A stretch of DNA of 64,000 nucleotides, taken from assembly GCF_016718685.1 (NCBI RefSeq), contig NZ_JADKCX010000003.1, positions 106,209 through 170,208 of the forward strand. Reading direction: 5' to 3'. Shown here piece after piece: positions 27,020 through 36,065 of the stretch (position 1 is its first letter; each line of letters begins with the position of its first letter). The translations under genes and the position numbers were made by a program. The notes below the pieces were generated by a model, which did no database searches, was not told the origin of the DNA, and saw only the letters and a list, made by a program, of their open reading frames with translations. The stretch comes from Haliscomenobacter sp. Lineage in GTDB: Bacteria > Bacteroidota > Bacteroidia > Chitinophagales > Saprospiraceae.

Positions 27020-27889
27020 ATGAAAACTAGACTTTTTTTACTTGGCCTCGGTTTGTTAGGCCTTTTCAGTACCTGCTCGCCCAAGGTTGTGGTCAAGCCA
27101 CTCCAAAATTTCCCAGCTCGCCAAATGTACGAAGGCTTGATTGTATTCATGCCAACCGATTCGATTCGTTATACCGAAGCGGAAGTTATTGGAGAAATTC
27201 GAGTCATGGACAGTGGCACAAGCATCAATTGCGATCTAGAAACGGTAGTAGATTCTGCCGAGGCGCAGGCTTTGAAACTCGGTGCCAATGCGATTAAAAT
27301 TTACAAACATAAACTTCCAAGCACCCTTGGAAGCACCTGCCACCAAATTAGTGCCAAAGCGCTACGCTTAAAAGACATCAGGCCATATGAAAAAGAAATT
27401 GTCTGGGATGCCCGCCGAAGATTAAGCATTACTGATTTTAAAGGAGATACCATGAACCGGCCTTTCCAGGCTGCAACCTGTAGTTCGTTCAAATACAAAA
27501 CCTGGGGCAGGTTGATCGATGGCTACATGACGTTGAAAGTGGAAACCTTTTTTGATTGTTTTTGCTCTTACTTCAAACCCGATCCTGCTGCTGAAACCTT
27601 ACTTGAACACGAACAAATTCATTTTGACATTAGTGAAATTTACGCCCGCCGATTTGTCCGCCAAGTGAGTTCAGAAATAAAATCAATCGAAGAATTCAAC
27701 AACACCGGGGAAAAAATTGCCAGAACTATTGTTCTCGACATGCAGAAACGACAGGATTTATACGACAGCGAGGTGTACGCTGACCCATCTAAACAAGGTG
27801 CCTGGATTGAAAAAACACAAAATGAATTGCAGGAACTCCAGGAATTTGCGCCAAAGCAACTCCGCATCAGATTTAAAGCAAAGAAGTAG
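27020..27889 (+). CDS. Lipoprotein with DUF922-like zinc protease motif
   Basis: A 289-residue protein with a lipoprotein signal ending LFSTCS (Cys19). The second half carries LLEHEQIHFDISEIYARR: HEQIH (197-201) plus Glu206 give HExxH...E, as in DUF922 predicted secreted zinc-dependent proteases. The preceding WDARRRLSITDFKG segment also fits that family. The first half (about 30-115) is a separate domain with a repeated AE/GANAIKIYKHK pattern. Cell-envelope location is expected; the substrate is unknown. Confidence 0.72.
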   Translation: MKTRLFLLGLGLLGLFSTCSPKVVVKPLQNFPARQMYEGLIVFMPTDSIRYTEAEVIGEIRVMDSGTSINCDLETVVDSAEAQALKLGANAIKIYKHKLPSTLGSTCHQISAKALRLKDIRPYEKEIVWDARRRLSITDFKGDTMNRPFQAATCSSFKYKTWGRLIDGYMTLKVETFFDCFCSYFKPDPAAETLLEHEQIHFDISEIYARRFVRQVSSEIKSIEEFNNTGEKIARTIVLDMQKRQDLYDSEVYADPSKQGAWIEKTQNELQELQEFAPKQLRIRFKAKK

Positions 27890-27960
27890 CAGTGAGTTCA
27901 ACCTTTTCTTTTAATCCTAATTTCAGTGCTTTCTTTAAACATTAAATTCAAAAAATCGAA

Positions 27961-28036
27961 TCACAAAGAACACAAAGCGAAGCGTTGTCAACGTCTAACT
28001 TTGTGTTCTTTGAGCCCTCTTTTCCCTTTGTGTTTA
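27961..28036. repeat. Inverted word repeat (CACAAAGAA words)
   Basis: CAAAGAACACAAAG (27964-27977) and CTTTGTGTTCTTTG (27999-28012) are perfect reverse complements, and another CCCTTTGTGTTTAA follows at 28023-28036. It lies in the 282-base gap between the DUF922-like gene and the AraC-type regulator. Confidence 0.7.
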
Positions 28037-28171
28037 AATAATTGTCGCTTTGGCCGTCTTTGGAAAAACCAGGATAACTTCTTCTTGCGTCCTTTTTTCT
28101 CAATTTGCTAAACATTGGGATAACGACGACGTTTTACCTTGGTTTTACAACCTTCGCTACCCTCTTCACCC

Positions 28172-29335
28172 ATGCAATTCGACTTCACACCCAAAAGTGG
28201 CCTCCTGCTCATTTTTTTTGTCCACGGCCTGGTTTTTTGTTTTTTACTCCTCAAAAAAGGCTGGCAATACCAGGACAAAGCCAGCCTTTGGCTAAGTTTA
28301 TTCGTTTTTTTGTGCGCGATGTACATTGCGCCTTTCATGTTGGGTTATGCAGGTTGGTATTCCGACGAGCCTAGGCGCAACATCATGTTTTATGTCCCTT
28401 TCCAACAACTGTTGCTGATTGGTCCGGTCATCTATTTTTATACCCAAAATTTATTGAATAAGTCTTTCAAAATCAGTAAGAAAGACGTTTTGCATTTCCT
28501 CCCGGCCCTTGCTTATTTCGTGTATACCCTTATCGTTTTTGTCACGGATAAAATCATCCTGCACCAATACTATTTTTATGCCGATGGCCAGGACAAAGAC
28601 CTTGATCCCTGGTATCAGGTAGCGGGATTGGTGTCGATGTTGGTGTATTTGTACCTGAGTTTGCGGTACTATGCGCTGTACAAGAGGATTGCCTTTGAGG
28701 TGGTCAGTTTTGCCGATTCCATTTTGTTCAACTGGATTCAGCGCTACCTTCTGGCGCTTTTGTTAATTTCCTTGTTGCGGGTCTTGTTCTTTATTTTGAA
28801 CCCGGAATGGGGAGAATTTGGCAGTAAGTTCTGGTACTACCTCTGTTTTCCATTCTGTTCTACTACATCACCATCAGCGGCTATGCTAATTCGGTGCAGT
28901 CGGTGATTGCAGTGGAAGCGGCGCTATCCGATCAAGAAGCACCAGTTCAGGTGCAAGAAAAGGAGATCAAAGAACCTGTTGAGTTGGTCGATTTACCGGA
29001 GTGGAAGGACAAAATTGTGCAAACGATGCAAATAGAACGGCTTTTTGAAAACCCCAACCTCACCCTAACCGATGTAGCGGAAAAACTCAAAACCAATCCC
29101 AAGCAGGTGTCCCAAATCGTGAACCAAGGCTTTCAACTCAATTTCAACGACTTTGTCAACCAGTACCGCACCGAAGCCATCCTCGAAAAATTTAAACAAG
29201 GGGAACATCGCCAGAAAACCCTGTTGGCCCTCGCTTTGGAATGTGGCTTCAACTCCAAATCAAAAGAGCACGTTTAACCGAACAGCTTTTAAAAACCAGA
29301 TTTGGAGCGCCGGAGCCTTTCCCAGCCTAAACTGA
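28172..29335 (+). CDS. Membrane-anchored AraC-family regulator (two frameshifts)
   Basis: Starts at ATG 28172 (MQFDFTPKSGLLLIFFVHGL). The first 225 residues hold about six or seven membrane helices, and the C-terminus is an AraC helix-turn-helix (NPNLTLTDVAEKLKTNPKQV, NFNDFVNQYR, ALECGFNSKSTFNR). Two shifts split it: near 28842-28850, where one added T gives LLFSILFYYITISGYA, and at the A-run 29262-29265, where one fewer A gives GFNSKSKSTFNRTAFK. The same architecture appears at 36066-37205. Such proteins are thought to bind DNA from the membrane in response to an unknown signal. Confidence 0.83.
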
Positions 29336-29447
29336 TTCCCGAAAAATCAAGCCTGAAATGGGTTGTCCGCGAGTGTCTGGCGTGGTTTGGGGCGCCGGTG
29401 AAACGCTGCGGGTTGTGGACCTTTCCTTAAATTTCAAAAACAGGATC

Positions 29448-30918
29448 ATGAAAAGTTTTTTCTTCGCCCTTTTTTTGTTGCTGACAACGCTCAAAGTATT
29501 GCACAAAGCATCGATGTTGCTAAAATCGACCAATTGCTGGAATCCAAAATCAAAACTGGCGCACCAGGTTTGGCGGTAGGCATTGTTAAAAATGGTACAA
29601 TCGTGTATGAACGATACCTGGGATTGGCCAATTTGCAGCACCAAATCCCGGTTGAGCCCCAAACCCGCTTCAACCTGGCTTCAGTAGCCAAACAGTTTAC
29701 AGCTTTGTGTGTCTTAAAACTGGTGCTGGAAGACAAACTCTCTTTGGAAGCCGACATTCGCCAGTATTTGCCCCAAATATACCCCCATCTAAAAACCCCT
29801 ATCCCAATTAAGACCTTGCTCAATCACTCCAGCGGCATCCGGGATTTTTATGATCTGCTCAGCATCAGCGGCAAACCTTGGTGGCGGCAAGAAGGCCTGG
29901 ATAATGAGGATGCACTGGCCTTGTTGCTGAAGCAAAAAGACCTCAATTTCGCACCGGGTACCGAGCGTTGGTACAGCAACTCCAATTATACCCTGCTGGC
30001 AGAAATTGTTGCCAGAGTGAGCGGAACCCCTTTCCCAGAATATGCCAAACAGCTTTTTATAGACTTAGGTATGCCACATACCCAGTTTTGCACCAATTAC
30101 ATGCAGGTGATTCCATTTCAGGCTCTGCCTTACAACGATTGGGGCGATGGCAGTTGGCAGCAATACCCCATGATGACCAATCTTTACGCGGACGGCTTTT
30201 TGTACACCACCTTAAAGGATCAACTGGTGTTTGAACAAGCCATTCAAAAGACCAGTACCCAGGCCAATTCACTGTTGAATAGTAGTCAAAAGCCAATTCC
30301 CAACACGACCATTCAGGATTATGGCTACGGGTTGGAGATCAGCCCGATCAATGGCTACCCGGCGGTGCATCACGCTGGTAGCACAGGCTCATACAATGCC
30401 CAAACGCTTCGTTTCCCAAGCGAAAAATTGAGCATCATGGTGCTGAGTAACAATGGTAATTTGTGGAGTGGGGGGATTGCCCGGGAAGTGCACCCCAAAT
30501 TTTGGGGCGTAAAGGAGAACTCGCCTTTATGCCACCCGACCGCTGCAAGTACAAGCGGCCTCAACACCCGGAGATTTGGTCGGTCAGTACCGCAGCTCCG
30601 AAAACAACATCATTCGGATTCAGCTCAAGGAAGGCAGCTTGTATTGGCAAATGGACAACAACAACCCGCGCAAACTGATTCGTGAAACAGGTAATTTATA
30701 CCACTGGGATATTGATGAAGACTGGAAAGTGGCCTTCAACAACCGGCCAGACTCAACGAGTACCGTGGTGCTGTATACCAAAACGGAGCAGCCAGAGGTA
30801 CTTAAAACTTCCACCTTTCGCTCCTTCCGATGCTTATTTGCAGGCTTGTGTAGGCAAGTATTTTAGTGCCGAACTGGACTTGGCGTTTACTATCAAACTG
30901 TCGCAGAACAAATTTTGA
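29448..30918 (+). pseudogene. Serine hydrolase (class C beta-lactamase family), multiply broken
   Basis: A signal peptide starts at 29448 (MKSFFFALFLLL); a shift near 29480 restores AQSIAQSIDVAKIDQLLESK. The core reads APGLAVGIVKNGTIVYERYLG, the SxxK motif SVAK in NLASVAKQFTA, YSNSNYTLLAEI (YxN) and HHAGSTGSYN (the KTG-like site). After about 30480 at least two more shifts are needed (QILGRKGELA, then GQYRSSENNIIRIQLKEG, then APSDAYLQACVGKYFS). The last frame stops at 30918 in the middle of a repeat of the C-terminal domain (GKYFSAELDLAFTIKL), so the end is missing even after correcting the shifts. This looks more like true decay than consensus error. Confidence 0.65.
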
Positions 30919-31228
30919 GGGAGCCATTTTGATTATGATCAATATATGATGAATCAATGAGATTAAACCCAGGGCGTTGGTTTTTGTTTGCTATAGCTTT
31001 TGAGAACGGGCCAAACAAATGAAAGAAAACAACCATTGAGGATAGTGCGACTCAAAAAAGGTTGGAACTTCTTGCCTGCCTCGGTTTACAAAATGAGCTT
31101 GGAACTGAGGCTACTGGACTGGAGTAATTGCCGTATTGATGACCTACAATCAGGTCAGGAACCTGCGTTTTGAAAAAGTAGAATGATCAGATTAAGGCGG
31201 AGATTTGGTTTTGCAACAACCCACATTG
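30919..31228. other. Intergenic, no gene seen
   Basis: No frame here resembles a protein and no RNA gene is recognised. It could be the eroded 3' end of the serine hydrolase. Confidence 0.5.
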
Positions 31229-31269
31229 AGACACCTAGGAGGCATTACCCAGGTGTCTATGAGACACCT
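31229..31269. repeat. Three half-sites able to form two exclusive hairpins
   Basis: AGACACCT (31229-31236), its complement AGGTGTCT (31251-31258) and AGACACCT again (31262-31269). The middle copy can pair with either neighbour (14-base or 3-base loop). It overlaps the 3' end of the RNA ligase gene, whose stop is at 31257. Confidence 0.55.
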
Positions 31270-32297
31270 GAGTTCAAAGGTGCAGGTGCCCTAAATCCCC
31301 CCTCCTCCTCCAAAAACGCATTCGAGATCGCTTTAAAAGACACTTTTCGGTCTGCTGTACGCAGTACCAAACCTTCCCTTATGGCCTGAGGATTCAGCAA
31401 TGAAGTGCCCTCTGCCAGTTTCAACAAATCTCCTATTGTGGGCGGTAAACGAAAATCGGGGTTGACCAATGGGACAACCTGCAAGTCGTTTTCCTGGCAA
31501 AAAGCCTCGGTTTCGGCAAAAGAGAAATAGCGATGCCGATCAATGTCAAACACGTGGAACACAAAGAGGTGCTGCCCCCGCAATTTGTACAGGTTCTTTT
31601 GAATGCCCTCTCCGATCAGCTCGCCCTGGATGGCCAGGTTGCGCCGCTGGAGTTTTTGTTCCAACTGGTTTTCCTCCGCTACTTTCCAGTACGAATTGGG
31701 GTCTTCCGGCGAAAGCTCCCAATTGCGCGAACAAACCCCAAACCTGCCATCGCGCTGATAAGCAGTGAAGGACGTACCGTCTAATTTTTCGGTCACGATA
31801 AAGGACAGCCCTTGCCAGGTCGCAAATTCCTCCACCAGATTTTGTACCCGCTCTTCATCCGTTTTGGGAATAAAACCGGGAAAAGGCCCAATTACTTTGC
31901 CGCTCAAATCGGCAGGAATGGGTGGTTCGTATTTGGCCACGCGCAAACGCTCGGTTAGATCGGTGCCAATGGGTTCAGCGGGATCCACTTCGGGAAATAC
32001 ACTCAAGGGCATAAACAAACCTTGCGACAATTGCCCCCGCAAACGAATGGTGCGCAAGCGAAAACCTTCTGCTTCGCCCATGTGGCGCAGCGAAGACCGC
32101 CGCAAAAACTCAAAACGTGCATCGTCTATGGGCAAAAAAGAGTCTATTTCAAAATAAACCCCTTTCTGGCCGAGGCTGAATTCACCTATTTTAACAACGC
32201 AAGTCCATCCGTCTACCACGGCAATTTGGATGGCATCGGCACCTGGAATGGGACGCAGTTCGGCACATTGTCGGATGCTGGCTAGTTTTCGATTCAT
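31257..32297 (-). CDS. ATP-dependent RNA ligase (DRB0094 type)
   Basis: A 346-residue ligase. The nucleotidyl-transfer lysine is Lys171 in TEKLDGTS (169-176), with CSRNWEL as motif Ia-like, and later motifs AIQGELIG, FHVFDID and EGLVLRTADRKVSFKAISN (motifs IIIa, IV and V). A separate N-terminal OB-like domain (residues 1-100, DAIQIAVVDGWTCVVK) is present, as in the Deinococcus radiodurans ligase, whose size is close. It seals 3'-OH/5'-phosphate RNA ends, preferably in duplexes, in known members. The last 15 residues after LEEEGG may be altered by a G-run indel near 31300. Confidence 0.87.
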   Translation of the reverse strand: MNRKLASIRQCAELRPIPGADAIQIAVVDGWTCVVKIGEFSLGQKGVYFEIDSFLPIDDARFEFLRRSSLRHMGEAEGFRLRTIRLRGQLSQGLFMPLSVFPEVDPAEPIGTDLTERLRVAKYEPPIPADLSGKVIGPFPGFIPKTDEERVQNLVEEFATWQGLSFIVTEKLDGTSFTAYQRDGRFGVCSRNWELSPEDPNSYWKVAEENQLEQKLQRRNLAIQGELIGEGIQKNLYKLRGQHLFVFHVFDIDRHRYFSFAETEAFCQENDLQVVPLVNPDFRLPPTIGDLLKLAEGTSLLNPQAIREGLVLRTADRKVSFKAISNAFLEEEGGFRAPAPLNSGVS

Positions 32298-32426
32298 GAA
32301 CTCCGATTGAGTATTTAGTGCTCCAAACCTATTAAATTCAAGTCAAGTTCCGAGTTTTAAAAAAACTTCACCTTTTTTCGTAACCTTTTTCCCAACCCCA
32401 AGTAATCCTATTTGAAAGCCAACGGA

Positions 32427-32993
32427 ATGCAGCGCACATCAAACCTGAGCGATGAAGAACTAATGGGGCAACTTGCTGAAGACAAGCTCGACGCAGCTGC
32501 TGTTTTGTTTCAGCGGTATCGGGTCAGTCTCTTCAATTTCTTCCTGCGCCAGGGTCATGCCCGCGAGGTCAGTGAAGATCTGGTGCAATCGATTTTTGAG
32601 CGGGTGATCAAGTACCGCCAAAGTTACCGTCGTGGGATGGCATTCCGAGCCTGGTTGTACCAAATTGCGCGCAATGTACAAGCGGATTTTCAACGACAGG
32701 GTAGCAACAAGGTCAAAGAAGACATCAGCAAGTACGAAAACCACCTTGAACTCAGTGAAAACGGACTGATGGGATTGGGGCTCGAACGGGAAGAAAACCT
32801 GGCACAAATGGAAAAAGCCATGCAACAACTCCCCAAAGATCAGCTTGAGATTTTGTTGATGACCCGCTACCAACGTATGAAATACATGGAAGTTGCCGAA
32901 CTCCTGGGCTGCACCGAAGGTGCCGTAAAACTGAAAGTATTCCGGGCTTTACAACAATTGCGCAGCCTTTATTTTAAACTCCAAAAGTCATGA
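32427..32993 (+). CDS. ECF RNA polymerase sigma factor
   Basis: A 188-residue sigma-70 family ECF factor from ATG 32427 (an in-frame TTG at 32412 is possible). Region 2 is at AAVLFQRYRVSLFNFF...VSEDLVQSIFERV with RAWLYQIARN, and region 4 at LPKDQLEILLMTRYQRMKYMEVAELLGCTEGAVKLKVFRA. Its stop overlaps the start of the anti-sigma gene (TCATGATG), so the two are translationally coupled. It probably directs its own operon and envelope genes. Confidence 0.9.
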   Translation: MQRTSNLSDEELMGQLAEDKLDAAAVLFQRYRVSLFNFFLRQGHAREVSEDLVQSIFERVIKYRQSYRRGMAFRAWLYQIARNVQADFQRQGSNKVKEDISKYENHLELSENGLMGLGLEREENLAQMEKAMQQLPKDQLEILLMTRYQRMKYMEVAELLGCTEGAVKLKVFRALQQLRSLYFKLQKS

Positions 32994-33781
32994 TGCACGA
33001 TAAAACGGCACTTCTCCTCATGGAATACCTCGATGGCACTTTGCCCGCCGAGGAACGCCAACAACTGGAAGCACAATTGGCCCAGGATGCTGACTTGCGC
33101 AAAAACCTGGAAGAGCTGCAAGCCGTATTGCTGCAACTAGAACAGCTACCTGAACAAACTCCTTCAAGCGAATTAGACGCACGATTCGATACATTTTTGC
33201 AGGCGGAAAAACGCCAACTGCAATCACCCAACTGGCTTGGAAGGCTTCGTTCCTTCCAAGCGCTTTCCCGCATGGAATGGCAATTGGCAGCAACATTTGC
33301 CCTCTTGATCATCGGTTTGGGTTTTGGTTGGTTTTGGCGGGTCAATCAACAGCAACAAGCAGAAATTGCGGCATTGCGCCAGGAGATGCGCAGTACCCAA
33401 AAAATGCTGGTTTTGGCCATGTTGGAAGAAGCCAGCGCCAGCGACCGCATCCAGGCAGTAAATGTATTGGAGCAGGAAAAAGCGGACCCCCAAATCATCA
33501 AAGCATTGATCAATACCCTCAACTTCGACGACATGATCAATGTACGAATGAAGGCAGCGCAAGCGCTGGGAAGTTTTGCAGACGATCAAAATGCCCGCAA
33601 AGCACTGATCAGCAGTTTGGCTTATCAAGAGAGCCCCGAAGTACAAATTACCATTATCGAAATCCTGGTTGCACTGGGGGATAAACGGGCGGTTCCGTCC
33701 TTGCGCTCGATGTCAGAAGACCAGGAATTGATGGATTTTGTGCGACAAGAGGCTGCGGCTGGCTTGGATGTGCTCCTGTAA
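32990..33781 (+). CDS. Anti-sigma factor with periplasmic HEAT repeats
   Basis: A 263-residue single-pass protein. Residues 1-60 (LLLMEYLDGTLPAEERQQLE) resemble a zinc-free anti-sigma domain. One membrane helix is at about 98-116 (LAATFALLIIGLGFGWFW), a short coiled coil at 119-140, and the rest (145-263) is HEAT-like helical repeats (VRMKAAQALGSFADDQNARKAL, VQITIIEILVALGDKRAVPSL). It overlaps the sigma gene by 4 bases, so it is that sigma's likely regulator, with the HEAT part as sensor or ligand-binding arm outside the membrane. Confidence 0.83.
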   Translation: MMHDKTALLLMEYLDGTLPAEERQQLEAQLAQDADLRKNLEELQAVLLQLEQLPEQTPSSELDARFDTFLQAEKRQLQSPNWLGRLRSFQALSRMEWQLAATFALLIIGLGFGWFWRVNQQQQAEIAALRQEMRSTQKMLVLAMLEEASASDRIQAVNVLEQEKADPQIIKALINTLNFDDMINVRMKAAQALGSFADDQNARKALISSLAYQESPEVQITIIEILVALGDKRAVPSLRSMSEDQELMDFVRQEAAAGLDVLL

Positions 33782-33824
33782 ATTGTAACAATCGACATTT
33801 TTTACCTTTCAAAATATCAACGTC

Positions 33825-34601
33825 ATGAAGCATGTATTTGCAATGGGCGCAGCACTGCTGTTGCTCTTACCGGCTACGTTTGCCCAAAAACTTTCAAAAA
33901 GCCTTCACCGGCTCTTCGCCTAAAGTGAGCATTGCCATCGAAGAGCGGAAATTGAAATCAGTGGCTACAGTGGCAATGAAATCCAAATTGAAGCCGATGG
34001 CACGTTTCCTGGCCCTCCCGAACGCGCCAAAGGGCTCAAACCTTTGTACAACAGTGCCGAAGACAACACGGGCATTGGGCTGGAAATCAAGGAAGCCGGT
34101 GGCGTGATGACCGTCAAAAAAGCAAGCTACCACGAAGCCAAGTACAAAATCAAAATACCCAACAATGCGGATGTCAAAGTGGAGATTATGGACTGGAACA
34201 AAAGTGACCTGGACATCAAAGACATCAGTGGCGAGTTGGAAATCATTGGTAAAAGTTCGGACATTAAATTGACCAATGTAACTGGCCCCATTGTGTCCAA
34301 TACGGTAAATGGCAATACCGAGGTCATTTTCACCAAAGTAAACCAGAGCAAACCCTGTCACATCAGCACCATCAACGGCTTTGTAGATGTGACCATGCCT
34401 GCCGATACCAAGGCCAAGCTGTCTATGTCTACCTTCCATGGTGACATGTATTCGGATTTGGACATCAAATTCGCGACCAATGAAAAAAGCGACGGACTTA
34501 AACAACTTACCCGCAACGTTTCCGGAGCCACCATCAATGGCGGAGGGGTAGAAATGAACATCAAATCCATCAATGGAGATTTGTACCTGCGCAAAAAATA
34601 G
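33825..34601 (+). CDS. DUF4097-like secreted protein (two frameshifts)
   Basis: Signal peptide MKHVFAMGAALLLLLPATFAQ at 33825. Shifts at the A-runs 33896-33900 (one A fewer gives KAFTGSSPKVSIAIEER) and 33949-33951 (one A more gives ERKIEISGYSGNEIQIEA) join it to the clear frame ending at 34601, about 258 residues. The C-terminal half has repeated short strands (IKDISGELEIIGKSSDIKL, ISTINGFVDVTMP, INGGGVEMNIKSINGDLYLRK), the parallel beta-helix pattern of DUF4097/head-GIN adhesin-like proteins. It is third in the sigma/anti-sigma operon. Confidence 0.75.
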
Positions 34602-34720
34602 TAAAAAACTAAAAGCGAATAGCGAAAAACTAATAGCGAATAGCAACCCATAGTTCATGCTTTCCGATCCATATTACCGATACTTTTCGCTTTTCTCTAT
34701 TAGTTTTTCGCTTTTCACTT
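34601..34720. repeat. Inverted word repeat (AGCGAA words)
   Basis: The left arm 34601-34645 has AAAAGCGAATAGCGAAAAAC words; the right arm 34681-34720 is its complement. AGCGAAAAACTAATAG (34621-34636) and CTATTAGTTTTTCGCT (34697-34712) are a perfect 16-bp pair. It starts at the stop (TAG) of the preceding gene. Confidence 0.78.
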
Positions 34721-34737
34721 TCAAATCCTTTCCTATC

Positions 34738-35484
34738 ATGAAAAACCTGATCTTTTTGTGCCTGATCCTCTTGTCGGGCTGTACGGGCCATGCCCAAAAC
34801 TCCCCTGCTACGCAAGCCCAACCGCAAAGCAAGAGCGGGGATGCAAGCGATTTTACATACGCTATGCCCAGTGGTAAAAAAGCAGTGTTGAAACTGCCTT
34901 TTGCCCGTACCATTACGGTCAAAACCTGGGACAAAGCGGAATTGAAGTTGACCACTATCCTCAAAACGACCAAGGAAGAATACAAACAAGTTCACACCAT
35001 GGAGGTAGTCGACGTTCAAGAGGAACTCAACGTCAAAACCGATTTCAAAAAGGATTTTTTCCGTGATAAAGACTGGAACAAGGATCGCTCTTTTTGGTGC
35101 AACAATTGTGACTCCTTGTTGAATGCCGGAGTAAGCAACATCGATTGCTACTGCTTGCGCATCGATTACGAAATCACCCTCCCCGCAGGCACGTCACTAG
35201 CCCTGGAAACCATTTCGGGCGACATCGAAATACGTGGACACAATGGCTCCTTGCGCGCCAAAACCATCAGCGGATTTGTGGATATAGATCGTACCGCCAG
35301 TACTGCGGCTGATCTGGAATTTAAAAGTGTTACGGGCGAAATCTACACCGATTTTGACATCAAATTGAATGAGCACAGCTCTGCCTATAGCAAAAAAGTA
35401 GCGGCCAGCCTCAACGGGGGTGGCAGCAGTGTCAAAGCTGAATCGGTGAGCGGAGACATTTATTTCCGCAAGCGCGGTAAATAA
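34738..35484 (+). CDS. DUF4097-like lipoprotein
   Basis: Start set at ATG 34738, giving MKNLIFLCLILLSGC with lipobox LSGC (Cys15); an upstream start at 34657 would translate the word repeat. About 248 residues. The N-terminal half holds a cysteine-rich insert (WCNNCDSLLNAG, DCYCLRID); the C-terminal half repeats short strands (ALETISGDIEIRG, AKTISGFVDIDR, KSVTGEIYTDFDI, ESVSGDIYFRK), as in DUF4097 adhesin-like proteins. It shares the fold and the end motif of its upstream neighbour, so the two are probably paralogues. Confidence 0.78.
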   Translation: MKNLIFLCLILLSGCTGHAQNSPATQAQPQSKSGDASDFTYAMPSGKKAVLKLPFARTITVKTWDKAELKLTTILKTTKEEYKQVHTMEVVDVQEELNVKTDFKKDFFRDKDWNKDRSFWCNNCDSLLNAGVSNIDCYCLRIDYEITLPAGTSLALETISGDIEIRGHNGSLRAKTISGFVDIDRTASTAADLEFKSVTGEIYTDFDIKLNEHSSAYSKKVAASLNGGGSSVKAESVSGDIYFRKRGK

Positions 35485-35539
35485 TGAATAGGTTTTTTGG
35501 CGCTTCTAATGCGCTCGTTGCAAAACGTTTTTTATTGCA

Positions 35540-35567
35540 AGAGGGCTGGTCTAAGAACCAGCCCTCT
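35540..35567. terminator. Strong hairpin after the sigma/DUF4097 operon
   Basis: AGAGGGCTGGT (35540-35550) pairs with ACCAGCCCTCT (35557-35567) around a short loop. It lies between the rightward lipoprotein and leftward VOC gene, so it can serve both. Confidence 0.75.
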
Positions 35568-35610
35568 CTTCTCATTACAAGCGCAGGTTATTTTATTTGT
35601 TCCTTAAAAT

Positions 35611-36000
35611 TTACCTTGGCTCAATCAAATCCCACAAATTCCCGTACAAGTCCTCAAATACGGCCACAGTGCCATATGTTTCCTCGGCAGGGTCCCGTAC
35701 AAACCGAATGCCCTGACTTTGGTAATGCCGATAATCGCGCCAGAAATCATCAGTATACAGGAATAAAAAGACCCGCCCTCCGGTCTGGTTGCCAATGCGA
35801 CTCCGCTGTTCTTCCCCCACTCCTTTGGCGAGCAAAAGGCAACATTCCCCTTGCCCTTTGGGAGCTACCATTACCCAGCGTTTGGTTTCACTTAGTGGCG
35901 TGTCTTCCAGGAGCTGAAAACCCAGTTTTTGGGTGTAAAAAGCAATGGCTTCGTCGTAATCGTCAACCACGAGGGCGATGTGGGCGATGCGTTGGTTCAT
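35611..36000 (-). CDS. VOC family (glyoxalase-like) protein
   Basis: A 129-residue single vicinal-oxygen-chelate domain: RIAHIALVVDDYDEAIAFYTQKLGF, ending in VRDPAEETYGTVAVFEDLYGNLWDLIEPR. His6 and the late Glu in WDLIE are likely metal ligands. Members act as glyoxalases, dioxygenases or antibiotic-binding proteins; which one is not decided by sequence. Confidence 0.87.
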   Translation of the reverse strand: MNQRIAHIALVVDDYDEAIAFYTQKLGFQLLEDTPLSETKRWVMVAPKGQGECCLLLAKGVGEEQRSRIGNQTGGRVFLFLYTDDFWRDYRHYQSQGIRFVRDPAEETYGTVAVFEDLYGNLWDLIEPR

Positions 36001-36065
36001 GTTTGTTTTTAGGGTAAATATAGTTAAACCTACCTATGGCTCACCCAGATCGGGCTTTTGTGGTT

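Noticed and set aside
34657..34737. Upstream start for the DUF4097-like lipoprotein
   Set aside because: The extra 27 residues are read from the word repeat and would hide the lipoprotein signal that starts at 34738.
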